Assembly: GCF_900230255.1 (NCBI RefSeq)
Contig: NZ_OCNJ01000005.1
Span: 248,001 to 312,000, forward strand
Length of the DNA: 64,000 nt
Direction: 5' to 3'
Source of the DNA: Caenispirillum bisanense
Lineage (GTDB): Bacteria > Pseudomonadota > Alphaproteobacteria > Rhodospirillales > Rhodospirillaceae
Positions 27,876-35,388 of the stretch are shown here, in pieces; the stretch's first letter is position 1, and the number at the start of each line of letters is the position of its first letter. Below the pieces are notes generated by a model that saw only the letters and a program-made list of their open reading frames with translations, was not told the origin of the DNA and ran no database searches. A program made the translations under genes and the position numbers.

Positions 27876-29293
27876 GCGCAGACCGCCTGCCACCCCGGCG
27901 CCGCGCCGACGGCGTCACCGACGAACAGGATGGCCGGACCGCTGCCCATGGCCTCCCCGCCGCCGGCGGCGAACCCGGCGGCGGTGCCGAAGTGGTGGGC
28001 GGCGTCGGGGCGGCAGGCGTTCTCCGCCACCGCCATGGGCGTGTCGCCCGGCAGGCCGGCGGCGACGAGGCGGCGGGCGATCGCGGCCATGCGGTCGCGC
28101 CCCATGTAGACGGCGAGCGTCGTCGCCGCATCGGCGAGCGCACGCCAGTCCATGGCCGCCGTCTCCGCCTCGGTGCGGCACTGGGCGGTGACGAAGCGCA
28201 CCGAGCGGGCGACGCCGCGATGGGTGAGCGGCAGGCCCATCTCCGCCGCCGCGCCGACCGCCGCCGTGATGCCCGGCAGGACGCGCACGGGGATGCCCTT
28301 GGCGCGCAGGTAGTCGGCTTCCTCGCCGCCGCGGCCGAAGACGAAGGGATCGCCCGCCTTCAGCCGCACCACCCGCAGGCCGCGCGCCGCACAGGCCGCC
28401 ATCATGCGGTTGGTGAAGGCCTGCGCCACCGACGGCCGCCCTTTGCGCTTGCCGACGGGCACGAGGCGCGTCTCGCGGCGGGCGAGGCCCAGGATCGCCG
28501 CCGGCACCAGGGCATCGTGCAGGATGACGTCGGCGGTCTCGATGGCCTTGGCGGCGTGCAGGGTGAGCAGGCCGGGATCGCCGGGGCCGGCGCCGACCAG
28601 CGTCACCGAGCCCTCTTCCGCCGGAGCGGCGGCGAAGCGGGCCAGCTCCGCCTCGATGGCCGCGACGGCCTCCGCCTCCGGCAGGGCCATGAGCGTGTCG
28701 GCGCGGTCGCCGGTCAGCACGCCGTCCCAGAACCGCTGGCGGGCGCGCGCCGTCGGCAGGGCGTCCTTCACCCGCTGCCGGCAGGCCTGCGCCGCCCGCG
28801 CGAGGCGGCCGTAGCCGGCGGGGATGGCGGTTTCCAGCCGCTGGCGGATGGTGCGGGCGAGCGCCGGCGCCGCCCCGCCGGTGGAGACGGCGACCACCAC
28901 CGGCGCGCGGTCGAGGATGGCCGGCACGATGAAGTCGCACTGCTCCGGCACGTCCACCACGTTGCAGGGAATGCCGCGCGCCTCCGCCGCCGCCCGCACC
29001 TCGGCGGTCAGGGCGGCATCGCCGCTGCCGTCGATGACGATGGCGGCGCCGTCGAGCAGCTCGGGGCGGAAGGAGTCGCGGTGCCACACCACGCTCCCCT
29101 CGCGCACCAGGGCGGCGAGGTCGGGGCAGAGGCTCTCGGCCACCACCACGGCGGCGGCGCCGGCACGCACCGTCAGGCGGGCCTTGCTGGCGGTCGCCTC
29201 GGTGCCGCCGACCAGCACGACCTTGCGGCCGCGCACGTCGAGGAACACGGGCAGGTAGGGCAGCGCCTCAGGCGGCGACGGCGGGTTTGGCAT
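27785..29293 (-). CDS. cysG: Siroheme synthase (multifunctional CysG)
   Basis: A 502-residue trifunctional enzyme. The N-terminal third is a precorrin-2 dehydrogenase/ferrochelatase (VVLVGGTEATASKARL, NAD-binding). From about residue 215 follows a SAM-dependent uroporphyrinogen-III methyltransferase with VGAGPGDPGLLTLHA, LKAGDPFVFGRGGEE and AVYMGRDRM. It makes siroheme, the cofactor of NirB. The first gene-proximal 26 bases overlap the end of nasA, so it is the last gene of the nirB-nirD-nasA-cysG operon. About 30 residues at the C-terminus run antisense through pflA and are beyond the usual family length. Confidence 0.95.
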   Translation of the reverse strand: MPNPPSPPEALPYLPVFLDVRGRKVVLVGGTEATASKARLTVRAGAAAVVVAESLCPDLAALVREGSVVWHRDSFRPELLDGAAIVIDGSGDAALTAEVRAAAEARGIPCNVVDVPEQCDFIVPAILDRAPVVVAVSTGGAAPALARTIRQRLETAIPAGYGRLARAAQACRQRVKDALPTARARQRFWDGVLTGDRADTLMALPEAEAVAAIEAELARFAAAPAEEGSVTLVGAGPGDPGLLTLHAAKAIETADVILHDALVPAAILGLARRETRLVPVGKRKGRPSVAQAFTNRMMAACAARGLRVVRLKAGDPFVFGRGGEEADYLRAKGIPVRVLPGITAAVGAAAEMGLPLTHRGVARSVRFVTAQCRTEAETAAMDWRALADAATTLAVYMGRDRMAAIARRLVAAGLPGDTPMAVAENACRPDAAHHFGTAAGFAAGGGEAMGSGPAILFVGDAVGAAPGWQAVCAQVTVSPRAAKMARAARVASGVGVGVAASG

Positions 29294-31895
29294 GGCTCAG
29301 GATCTCCTTGATCTCGGGGACGCAGGACCCGCATCCGGTGCCGGCGCCGGTCAGGCGCCCGATGTCTTCGGCGGTGAGCGCACCGCCCCCGGCCGCCGCC
29401 GCCTCGATGGCGGCGAGGCCCACGGCCATGCACGAACAGACGATGCGGCCGCTTTCCGCCACCGCCCCGCCTTCCGGCGCCCGGCCGGCGAGCAGCACGG
29501 CCCGATCGGCGGCGGACAGGGTTTCAGCGGCGAACAGGTCGCGCAGCCAGTCGCGCGCCACCTCCGGCCGCTCCGGCGCCAGGAACAGGCAGGCGGAAAG
29601 CCGGCCGTCGGCGGCGATCCAGGCATGGCGGGCGATGCCGTGGCGGGCGTCGGCGTAGTCGAGCCGTTCCCCGTCCAGGCGGTCGAGCGGGAAGGCCTCG
29701 TCGCCGGCCAGCTCGTAGACGGCGCAGGGGCCGGCCGCCTGCTTCACCCAATAGGGCAAGCCGGCGAGGTCGACGGGCGCGCGGGCCAGCAGCAGGCCGT
29801 GCCACGCCGCCCGCAGCGGCTCGACGCGCACCGGCACGTGCTTGCTCTCCGGCTGGCCCGACACCGAGTCGACATGGCCGGGGACGAGCCGGCCGATGCT
29901 GCCGCGGGCCGACAGGGTGTCGCTCCAGTGCATGGGCAGGAAGACCTCGCCCGGCCGCTGCGCTTCGCCGATGGCGACGCGCATCACGACCTCGCCGCGC
30001 CGGCTGGTGACCCGCGCCAGGGCACCGTCGGCGAGGCCGGCGGCGGCGGCGTCCTCGGGGTGCATCTCCACCAGCGGCTCGGGCCGGTGGGCGGCGAGGC
30101 GGGGCGACAGGCCGGTGCGCGTCATGGTGTGCCACTGGTCGCGGTAGCGGCCGGTATTGGCGACGAGGGGGAAGCGCAGGGACGCCCGCTCCGCCGGGGC
30201 CTCCTGCCGCACGGCGATCATGCGGCCGCGGCCGTTGGCGTGGGTGTAGCGGCCGTCGCCGTAGAGGCGGGCGGTGCCGGCCGAGGTGCCCGCCGGCACC
30301 GGCCATTGCACGGGCGCGAGCGCGTCGTAGGCGCGTGGTTTCAAATTGGCGAGGCCGCCGATGTCGAAGGCGCGCAGGCCGTCGTTCTCGAAGGCCGACA
30401 GGGCGGCATGCTCGCGGAACAGGTCCACCGGCGCGCGGTAGCGGAAGGCCGTCTCGAAGCCCATGGCACGGGCGACCTGCGTCACGATCCACCAGTCGGG
30501 CTTCGCCTCGCCGGCCGGCGCCCGGAAGGGCCGCTGGCGGGAGATGCGGCGTTCCGAGTTGGTGACGGTGCCGTCCTTCTCGCCCCAGCCGGCGGCCGGC
30601 AGGCGGATATGGGCGAAGCGCTGGGTGTCGGTGTCGGTCACCATGTCGGACACGATCACCGTCGGGCAGGCGGCCAGCGCCGCGCGCACCAGGTCGCCCT
30701 CGGGCAGGCTGACGGCCGGGTTGGTCGCCATGATCCACAGCGCCTTGATGCGGCCCGCCCGTACCGCCTCGAACAGCTCCACCGCCTTCAGCCCCTGCCC
30801 GCCCGTCAGGTTGGGCGCCCGCCAGAAGCGGCGCAGGCGGTCGACGTCGTGCGGGTCGTCGGGGTTCATGTGGGCGGCGAGCTGGTTGGCGAGGCCGCCC
30901 ACCTCGCGCCCGCCCATGGCGTTGGGCTGGCCCGTGACCGAGAACGGCGTGGCGCCGGGCAGGCCGACGCGCCCCGTCGCCAGGTGGACGTTCAGGATGG
31001 CGTTGACCTTGTCGGTGCCGCGGCTCGACTGGTTGACGCCCTGGCTGAACACGGTGACCGTCTTCGGCGTGGTGGCGACCCAGTGGTAGAACAGCTCCAC
31101 GCCCTCCACGTCCGGCGGCGTGTCGGCGCGCGCCGCCGCCAGGGCTTCGTCGAGGCCGGAGACGTGGCGCAGCACGTACTCGCGGTCGATGGCGTCCACC
31201 CGGTCCAGGTGGGCCAGCAGGCCGTTGAACAGCGCCACGTCCTGCCCCGGCGGCAGGGCGATGTGCAGGTCGGCGAAATCGCAGGTGGCGGTGCGCCGGG
31301 GGTCGACGACGACGACCTTCGTCCCCCGGTCCCGCCGCGCCGCCCGCAGCCGCTGGGCCAGCACCGGGTGGCACCAGGCGAGGTTCGACCCCACCAGCAC
31401 CACCAGGTCGGCCAGTTCCAGGTCCTCGTAGGTGCCCGGCACCACGTCCGCCCCGAAGGCCCGCTTGTGGCCGGCGACGGTGGACGCCATGCACAGGCGC
31501 GAGTTGGTATCGACGTGCGGCGTGCCGATGAAGCCCTTGGCGAGCTTGTTGACGGCGTAATAGTCCTCGGTCAGCAACTGGCCGGACACGTAGAAGCCGA
31601 CGGCGTCCGGCCCGTGCTCCGCCACCACCGCCGCCAGGCGGTCGGCGACGGCATTGACCGCCTCGCCCCAGCCGGTGCGGCGGCCGTCGACCATGGGGTG
31701 GAGCAGGCGTACCGGGCCGGTGTCCTCGGCCGTCACCGTGTCCATGAGCGTCGCGCCCTTGGAGCACAGGCGGCCCCGGTTGGCCGGGTGGTCGGGGTCG
31801 CCGCCGACCGCCCAGCCGTCGCGCGTCGGGCTGACGATCAGGCCGCAGCCGACGCCGCAATAGGGGCAGGTGGTGCGGATGGCGGCGTCAGCCAT
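29268..31895 (-). CDS. nasA: Assimilatory nitrate reductase catalytic subunit (molybdopterin)
   Basis: An 875-residue cytoplasmic molybdenum enzyme reducing nitrate to nitrite. The N-terminal [4Fe-4S] ligands are Cys10, 13, 17 and 44 (TTCPYCGVGCGL and GRLCSKG). Molybdopterin-binding regions follow, such as NAMGGREVGGLANQLAAHM. The last 60 residues form a BFD-like [2Fe-2S] domain with Cys-x-Cys (VCSCMAVG) and Cys-x2-Cys (GCGSCVPE), which may accept electrons. The ATG at 31895 fits a GGGGGAGG ribosome site better than the GTG two codons upstream. It overlaps nirD by 8 bases. Confidence 0.96.
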   Translation of the reverse strand: MADAAIRTTCPYCGVGCGLIVSPTRDGWAVGGDPDHPANRGRLCSKGATLMDTVTAEDTGPVRLLHPMVDGRRTGWGEAVNAVADRLAAVVAEHGPDAVGFYVSGQLLTEDYYAVNKLAKGFIGTPHVDTNSRLCMASTVAGHKRAFGADVVPGTYEDLELADLVVLVGSNLAWCHPVLAQRLRAARRDRGTKVVVVDPRRTATCDFADLHIALPPGQDVALFNGLLAHLDRVDAIDREYVLRHVSGLDEALAAARADTPPDVEGVELFYHWVATTPKTVTVFSQGVNQSSRGTDKVNAILNVHLATGRVGLPGATPFSVTGQPNAMGGREVGGLANQLAAHMNPDDPHDVDRLRRFWRAPNLTGGQGLKAVELFEAVRAGRIKALWIMATNPAVSLPEGDLVRAALAACPTVIVSDMVTDTDTQRFAHIRLPAAGWGEKDGTVTNSERRISRQRPFRAPAGEAKPDWWIVTQVARAMGFETAFRYRAPVDLFREHAALSAFENDGLRAFDIGGLANLKPRAYDALAPVQWPVPAGTSAGTARLYGDGRYTHANGRGRMIAVRQEAPAERASLRFPLVANTGRYRDQWHTMTRTGLSPRLAAHRPEPLVEMHPEDAAAAGLADGALARVTSRRGEVVMRVAIGEAQRPGEVFLPMHWSDTLSARGSIGRLVPGHVDSVSGQPESKHVPVRVEPLRAAWHGLLLARAPVDLAGLPYWVKQAAGPCAVYELAGDEAFPLDRLDGERLDYADARHGIARHAWIAADGRLSACLFLAPERPEVARDWLRDLFAAETLSAADRAVLLAGRAPEGGAVAESGRIVCSCMAVGLAAIEAAAAGGGALTAEDIGRLTGAGTGCGSCVPEIKEILSHAKPAVAA

Positions 31896-32244
31896 GGGCA
31901 CAGCCTCCCCCGCCGCCGGCCCAGGGAACGAGGCCGAGGAAGACGCGGCCGTCCTCGATGCGCACCGGGATGGTGCCGGTGCAGCCCTCGTCCGGCCCCT
32001 GCGCCGCGCCGCTGCCGAGGTCGATGACCCAGTTGTGCAGCGGGCAGGTGACCGACCGGCCGTGGACGATCCCCTCCGACAGCGGGCCGCCCTTGTGCGG
32101 GCAGGCGTCGCGCAGGGCGAAGACCTGGTCGTCCACGGTGCGGAACACGGCGATGCGCCCCTGCGGGTGGGCCACGGTGCGCGCGCCTTGCGCGGGGATG
32201 TCGGCCAGCGGGCCGACGTCGGTCCAGGTGATGATCTGATCCAT
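31888..32244 (-). CDS. nirD: Nitrite reductase small subunit (Rieske-type)
   Basis: A 118-residue partner of NirB. A complete Rieske [2Fe-2S] ligand set is visible: Cys48-Pro-His50 and Cys67-Pro-Leu-His70 (RDACPHKGGPL and TCPLHNWVID). Some NirD proteins, such as that of E. coli, lack these ligands, so this is the cluster-bearing type. It lies 6 bp after nirB. The C-terminus is glycine-rich and ends CAHG. Confidence 0.95.
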   Translation of the reverse strand: MDQIITWTDVGPLADIPAQGARTVAHPQGRIAVFRTVDDQVFALRDACPHKGGPLSEGIVHGRSVTCPLHNWVIDLGSGAAQGPDEGCTGTIPVRIEDGRVFLGLVPWAGGGGGCAHG

Positions 32245-32250
32245 GGCGGC

Positions 32251-34719
32251 TCACTCCACCGTCGCGAGGGTCTTGAAGGAGGCGGCGTGCTTCTGCGTCT
32301 GCTCCGCCCAGGGGTCGGACTGGCTGTGCCGCTGGCTTTCCAGGAAGCGGGCGTTGAGGGCGGCGCGGTTGCCGGCGTCTTCGACGATGCGCTTCTTCAC
32401 GAAGTCGAGGCCGACGCGCTCGATCCACGGCGCCGTGCGCTCCAGGTAGCGCGCTTCCTCCCGGTAGAGCTGCATGAAGGCGCCGACGTATTCGTGCACC
32501 TCGGCTTCCGTCGTCACCTTGGTGAGCAGGTCGCAGGCGCGCACCTTGATGCCGCCGTTGCCGCCGACGTAGAGGTCGAAGCCGCCGTCGGTCGCCACCA
32601 CACCGAAGTCCTTGATGGTGGCTTCGGCGCAGTTCCGCGGGCAGCCGGAGACGGCCATCTTGAACTTGTGCGGCGTCCACGAGCCCCAGGTCAGGCGCTC
32701 CAGGTCGATGCCGATGGACATGGCGGCCTGCGTTCCGAACCGGCACCACTCGCTGCCGACACAGGTCTTCACCGTGCGCAGGGACTTGCCGTAGGCGTGG
32801 CCCGAGACCATGCCGGCGGCGTTGAGGTCGGCCCACACGGCCGGCAGGTCTTCCTTCCGGATGCCGAGCAGGTCGATGCGCTGGCCGCCGGTGACCTTGA
32901 CGGTCGGGATGGCGAACTTGTCCACCACGTCGGCGATGGCGCGCAACTCCTTGGCGTTGGTCAGGCCGCCCCACATGCGCGGGACGACGGAATAGGTGCC
33001 GTCCTTCTGGATGTTCGCGTGCACGCGCTCGTTCACGAAGCGGCTGGCGGCGTGGTCGACGTACTCCCCCGGCCAGGCGGCCAGCAGGTAGAAGTTGAGC
33101 GCCGGCCGGCAGGAGGCGCAGCCGTCGGGCGTCTTCCATTCCAGCGCCTGCATGACCGCCGGGATGCTCTTGAGACCCTGGCTCTTGATCAGGCGGCGGA
33201 CGCTGTCATGGTCGTGCTCGGTGCACTTGCACAGGGGCTTGATCGCCGCGGCCTCGTAGGCGCCGCCGAGGGTGTGGGCGAGCAGCCCTTCCACCAGCCC
33301 GGCGCAGGAGCCGCAGGAGCCGGCGGCCTTGGTGTGCGCCTTCACCTCGTCGAGCGTCGTCAGGCCCTTGGTGGTGATGGCCTGGACGATGGTGCCCTTG
33401 CAGACGCCGTTGCAGCCGCAGATTTCCGCATCGTCAGGCAGCGCTGCAACGGCGTCGGTAGGGTTTCCCGTGCCCGCTCCCGCGGCGGCGAAGGCCTGGC
33501 CGAACAGCAGGGTGTCGCGGCGGTCGGAGACGTCCTCGCCCGCCTTCAGCAGCTGGAAGTACCAGGCGCCGTCGGCGGTGTCGCCGTAGAGCACGGCGCC
33601 CTTCACCCGGCCGTCCTGCAGCACCACGCGCTTGTAGACGCCGCGCCCGGCGTCGCGGAAGACGATGTCCTCGGTGCCCGGCCCGCCGGAGAAGTCGCCG
33701 GCAGAGAACACGTCGACGCCGGTCACCTTCAGCTTGGTGGAGGTGACGGAGCCGACGTAACCGGCGCCCTCCAGGCCGGCCAGGCGGGCGCCCAGCACCT
33801 TTGCCATTTCGAACAGCGGCTGCACGAGGCCGTAGCACTGGCCGCGGTGCTGCACGCATTCGCCGACGGCGAAGATGGCGGGGTCGGAGGTGGTCATGTG
33901 GTCGTCCACCACCACGCCGCGCTCCACGTCGAGCCCGGCCTCGCCGGCGAGGCGGGCGTCGGGGCGGATGCCGACCGCCATGACGACGATGTCGGCGGCG
34001 ATGTCGGTGCCGTCGCGCAGCCGTACGCCCGTCACCCGGTCGTCGCCCAGGATGGCCGCGGTGTCGGCGCCGGTGAGCACGGTCAGGCCGCGGCGCCGCA
34101 GTTCCTCCGCCAGCAGGTGCCCGGCGGAGGCGTCGAGCTGGCGCTCCATGACGTGGCCGGCGAGGTGGAGGACGGTGACGTCCATGCCGCGCGCCTTCAG
34201 CCCGACGGCGGCCTCGAGGCCAAGCAGCCCGCCGCCGATCACCACCGCCGAGCCGCCCTTCGCCGAGGCGTCGAGCATGGCGTCCACGTCGTCGACGTCG
34301 CGGAAGGTGACGACGCCGGGCAGCGTCGCGCCGGGCACCGGGATGACGATGGGGCTCGAGCCGGTGGCGACGATCAGGCGGTCGTAGGGCACGGCGAGGC
34401 CGCTTCGCGCCACCACCTGCCGGCGCAGGCGATCGATGCGGACCACCGGGTCGCCGGCGTGCAAGGTGATGCCGTTGGCGTCGTACCAGTCGCGGTCGTT
34501 GAGCACGATCTCGGCGAAGGTCTTCTCGCCCGACAGCAGGGGCGACAGCATGATGCGGTTGTAGTTCACGCGCGGCTCGGCGCCGAACACGGTGATGTCG
34601 TAGAGGCCGGGCGCCCGGTCGATCAGGTCCTCGACGGCGCGGATGCCGGCCATGCCGTTGCCGATCACCACGAGCCGCGGCTTGGCTGCGCCGGGGGCGG
34701 GGTGGGTCACATGGGTCAT
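32251..34719 (-). CDS. nirB: Assimilatory nitrite reductase large subunit (NADH, siroheme)
   Basis: An 822-residue enzyme that reduces nitrite to ammonium in the cytoplasm. Domains in order: a pyridine-nucleotide/FAD module (RLVVIGNGMAGIRAVEDL), a BFD-like [2Fe-2S] domain (GCNGVCKG then CGSCAGL, near residues 425-470), and a siroheme/[4Fe-4S] nitrite/sulfite reductase part with Cys-x5-Cys (TCVGSEWCRFG) and Cys-x3-Cys (GCPRNCAEA). The ATG at 34719 is chosen because GGAG lies nine bases upstream. An ATG five codons earlier (34734) has a poor site. The open frame further upstream is leader, not protein. Confidence 0.96.
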   Translation of the reverse strand: MTHVTHPAPGAAKPRLVVIGNGMAGIRAVEDLIDRAPGLYDITVFGAEPRVNYNRIMLSPLLSGEKTFAEIVLNDRDWYDANGITLHAGDPVVRIDRLRRQVVARSGLAVPYDRLIVATGSSPIVIPVPGATLPGVVTFRDVDDVDAMLDASAKGGSAVVIGGGLLGLEAAVGLKARGMDVTVLHLAGHVMERQLDASAGHLLAEELRRRGLTVLTGADTAAILGDDRVTGVRLRDGTDIAADIVVMAVGIRPDARLAGEAGLDVERGVVVDDHMTTSDPAIFAVGECVQHRGQCYGLVQPLFEMAKVLGARLAGLEGAGYVGSVTSTKLKVTGVDVFSAGDFSGGPGTEDIVFRDAGRGVYKRVVLQDGRVKGAVLYGDTADGAWYFQLLKAGEDVSDRRDTLLFGQAFAAAGAGTGNPTDAVAALPDDAEICGCNGVCKGTIVQAITTKGLTTLDEVKAHTKAAGSCGSCAGLVEGLLAHTLGGAYEAAAIKPLCKCTEHDHDSVRRLIKSQGLKSIPAVMQALEWKTPDGCASCRPALNFYLLAAWPGEYVDHAASRFVNERVHANIQKDGTYSVVPRMWGGLTNAKELRAIADVVDKFAIPTVKVTGGQRIDLLGIRKEDLPAVWADLNAAGMVSGHAYGKSLRTVKTCVGSEWCRFGTQAAMSIGIDLERLTWGSWTPHKFKMAVSGCPRNCAEATIKDFGVVATDGGFDLYVGGNGGIKVRACDLLTKVTTEAEVHEYVGAFMQLYREEARYLERTAPWIERVGLDFVKKRIVEDAGNRAALNARFLESQRHSQSDPWAEQTQKHAASFKTLATVE

Positions 34720-34741
34720 CGTCTGGTGCTCCATCCTGCGG

Positions 34742-34758
34742 TGCACAAAAATCGTGCA
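34742..34758. promoter_or_regulatory. NtrC-type palindrome (TGCAC-N7-GTGCA) in the nirB leader
   Basis: The 17-bp palindrome TGCACAAAAATCGTGCA matches the spacing and arms of the NtrC binding consensus. It lies 23 bases before the nirB start, downstream of the proposed sigma-54 promoter, which is unusual for an enhancer. In RNA the same bases form a five-pair hairpin just before the ribosome site, so a translational role is an alternative. Confidence 0.45.
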
Positions 34759-34761
34759 AAG

Positions 34762-34782
34762 AAAAAGGCGCCCGATCGCGCC
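34762..34782 (-). terminator. Intrinsic terminator in the nirB leader
   Basis: Read on the minus strand, GGCGC (34782-34778), loop GATCGG and GCGCC (34771-34767) are followed at once by five T (34766-34762). The short GC stem with a U-run lies about 40 bases before nirB and after two ANTAR-type hairpins. It would stop transcription unless NasT intervenes. The stem is only five pairs, so efficiency is uncertain. Confidence 0.65.
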
Positions 34783-34808
34783 GCCGCCCCGTGGGGCACA
34801 TGCGCGTT

Positions 34809-34897
34809 CGGACGCCGTTATCCGGTGTGGGGCCCAGCCTCGGGCTTCCCTATGTCGACCGCCGGGAGGGCGGCGGAGCGGACGCCGTTGCCCGCTC
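34809..34897 (-). promoter_or_regulatory. Tandem hexaloop ANTAR-target hairpins in the nirB leader
   Basis: Two minus-strand stem-loops carry the identical loop AACGGC (A at position 1, G at position 4). Hairpin 1 (34897-34876) has an eight-pair stem GAGCGGGC/GTCCGCTC, including one G-U. Hairpin 2 (34824-34809) has a five-pair stem CGGAT/GTCCG, also with one U-G pair. They are 51 bases apart. Paired six-base loops with A1 and G4 are the established RNA target of ANTAR proteins such as NasR, EutV and NasT. nasT is encoded at 36960. Confidence 0.75.
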
Positions 34898-34909
34898 GCC
34901 GCATCCTCC

Positions 34910-34925
34910 TGCGAGCGCCGTGCCA
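34910..34925 (-). promoter_or_regulatory. Sigma-54 (-24/-12) promoter for nirB-nirD-nasA-cysG
   Basis: On the minus strand the sequence TGGCACGGCGCTCGCA matches the sigma-54 consensus TGGCACG-N4-TTGCW at every fixed position except one (TCGC for TTGC). The essential GG and GC pairs have the right spacing. The predicted transcript starts near 34899, giving a leader of about 180 bases whose first structure is the ANTAR hairpin 1. Confidence 0.75.
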
Positions 34926-34997
34926 GACCAACGGCCGGGCCATAAGTCTCTGTTTTCCGGGGAGACCTCGCCTGGAAGCCATACCCGGCCGCGCCCT

Positions 34998-35060
34998 GCT
35001 TGCTCAATTTTTCCGCACGTACACGCAACACGCCCATATTTTGAGCATTTCAGAGCAAGC
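34998..35060. promoter_or_regulatory. AT-rich inverted repeats between the two sigma-54 promoters (candidate enhancer)
   Basis: TGCTCAA at 35001-35007 is inverted as TTGAGCA at 35041-35047, and GCTTGCTC at 34998-35005 is inverted as GAGCAAGC at 35053-35060. The block is far more AT-rich than its flanks. TGCTC-N7-CCGCA at 35001-35017 resembles a degenerate NtrC site. It lies about 75 bp upstream of the nirB promoter and about 100 bp upstream of the narK promoter, the usual place for an enhancer-binding protein. Confidence 0.45.
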
Positions 35061-35157
35061 GGCCCCGATTCCGGCCCAGTCGAAAGGCCCGGCGGCTGGC
35101 ACCTTTCCTCAAGCGCCGCAAGGCTTTGCTGCGTCGCACCCATCCCTTGGGCGCAGA

Positions 35158-35173
35158 TGGCACGGCGGTTGCT
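35158..35173 (+). promoter_or_regulatory. Sigma-54 (-24/-12) promoter for narK
   Basis: TGGCACGGCGGTTGCT agrees with the sigma-54 consensus TGGCACG-N4-TTGCW at all fixed positions. The predicted start is near 35183, leaving a leader of about 205 bases before narK. A stable 7-bp stem with an ACGA tetraloop (35186-35203) follows directly, then the ANTAR hairpins. Confidence 0.85.
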
Positions 35174-35215
35174 GATACTCCGGCATCTCCCGACGACGGG
35201 AGACCAGACGCTTCC

Positions 35216-35250
35216 TCGTCCAATGGCGGACGACCAGGCACAGACGCCTG
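35216..35250 (+). promoter_or_regulatory. Tandem hexaloop ANTAR-target hairpins in the narK leader
   Basis: Hairpin 1 (35216-35233) is TCGTCC-AATGGC-GGACGA, six pairs. Hairpin 2 (35235-35250) is CAGGC-ACAGAC-GCCTG, five pairs. They are separated by one base. Both six-base loops have A at position 1 and G at position 4, as required by ANTAR proteins. A GC-rich structure at 35260-35288 follows and could act as the terminator, but it has no U-run, so the exit mechanism is less clear than for nirB. Confidence 0.75.
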
Positions 35251-35388
35251 ACCAGCACAGCGGCACCCGGCCTTGCCCGGCGCGCCGCCACGGTCACGGT
35301 GTCTTCATGCGTGGCCGCCGCGGGACGAGAGAAACGAGATCCACGCGAGCGGCCCTTGGGACGACTTCACGAATTCGAGGGCTTGCAG

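Noticed and set aside
34720-35037. A 106-codon N-terminal extension of NirB
   Set aside because: It would put the sigma-54 promoter, both ANTAR hairpins and the terminator inside coding sequence, and the family starts at the RLVVIGNGMAG region. The ATG at 34719 has a good ribosome site.
35299-35388. An earlier narK start giving 30 extra residues
   Set aside because: No ribosome site precedes it and it lies in the structured leader; NarK proteins begin close to the chosen ATG.
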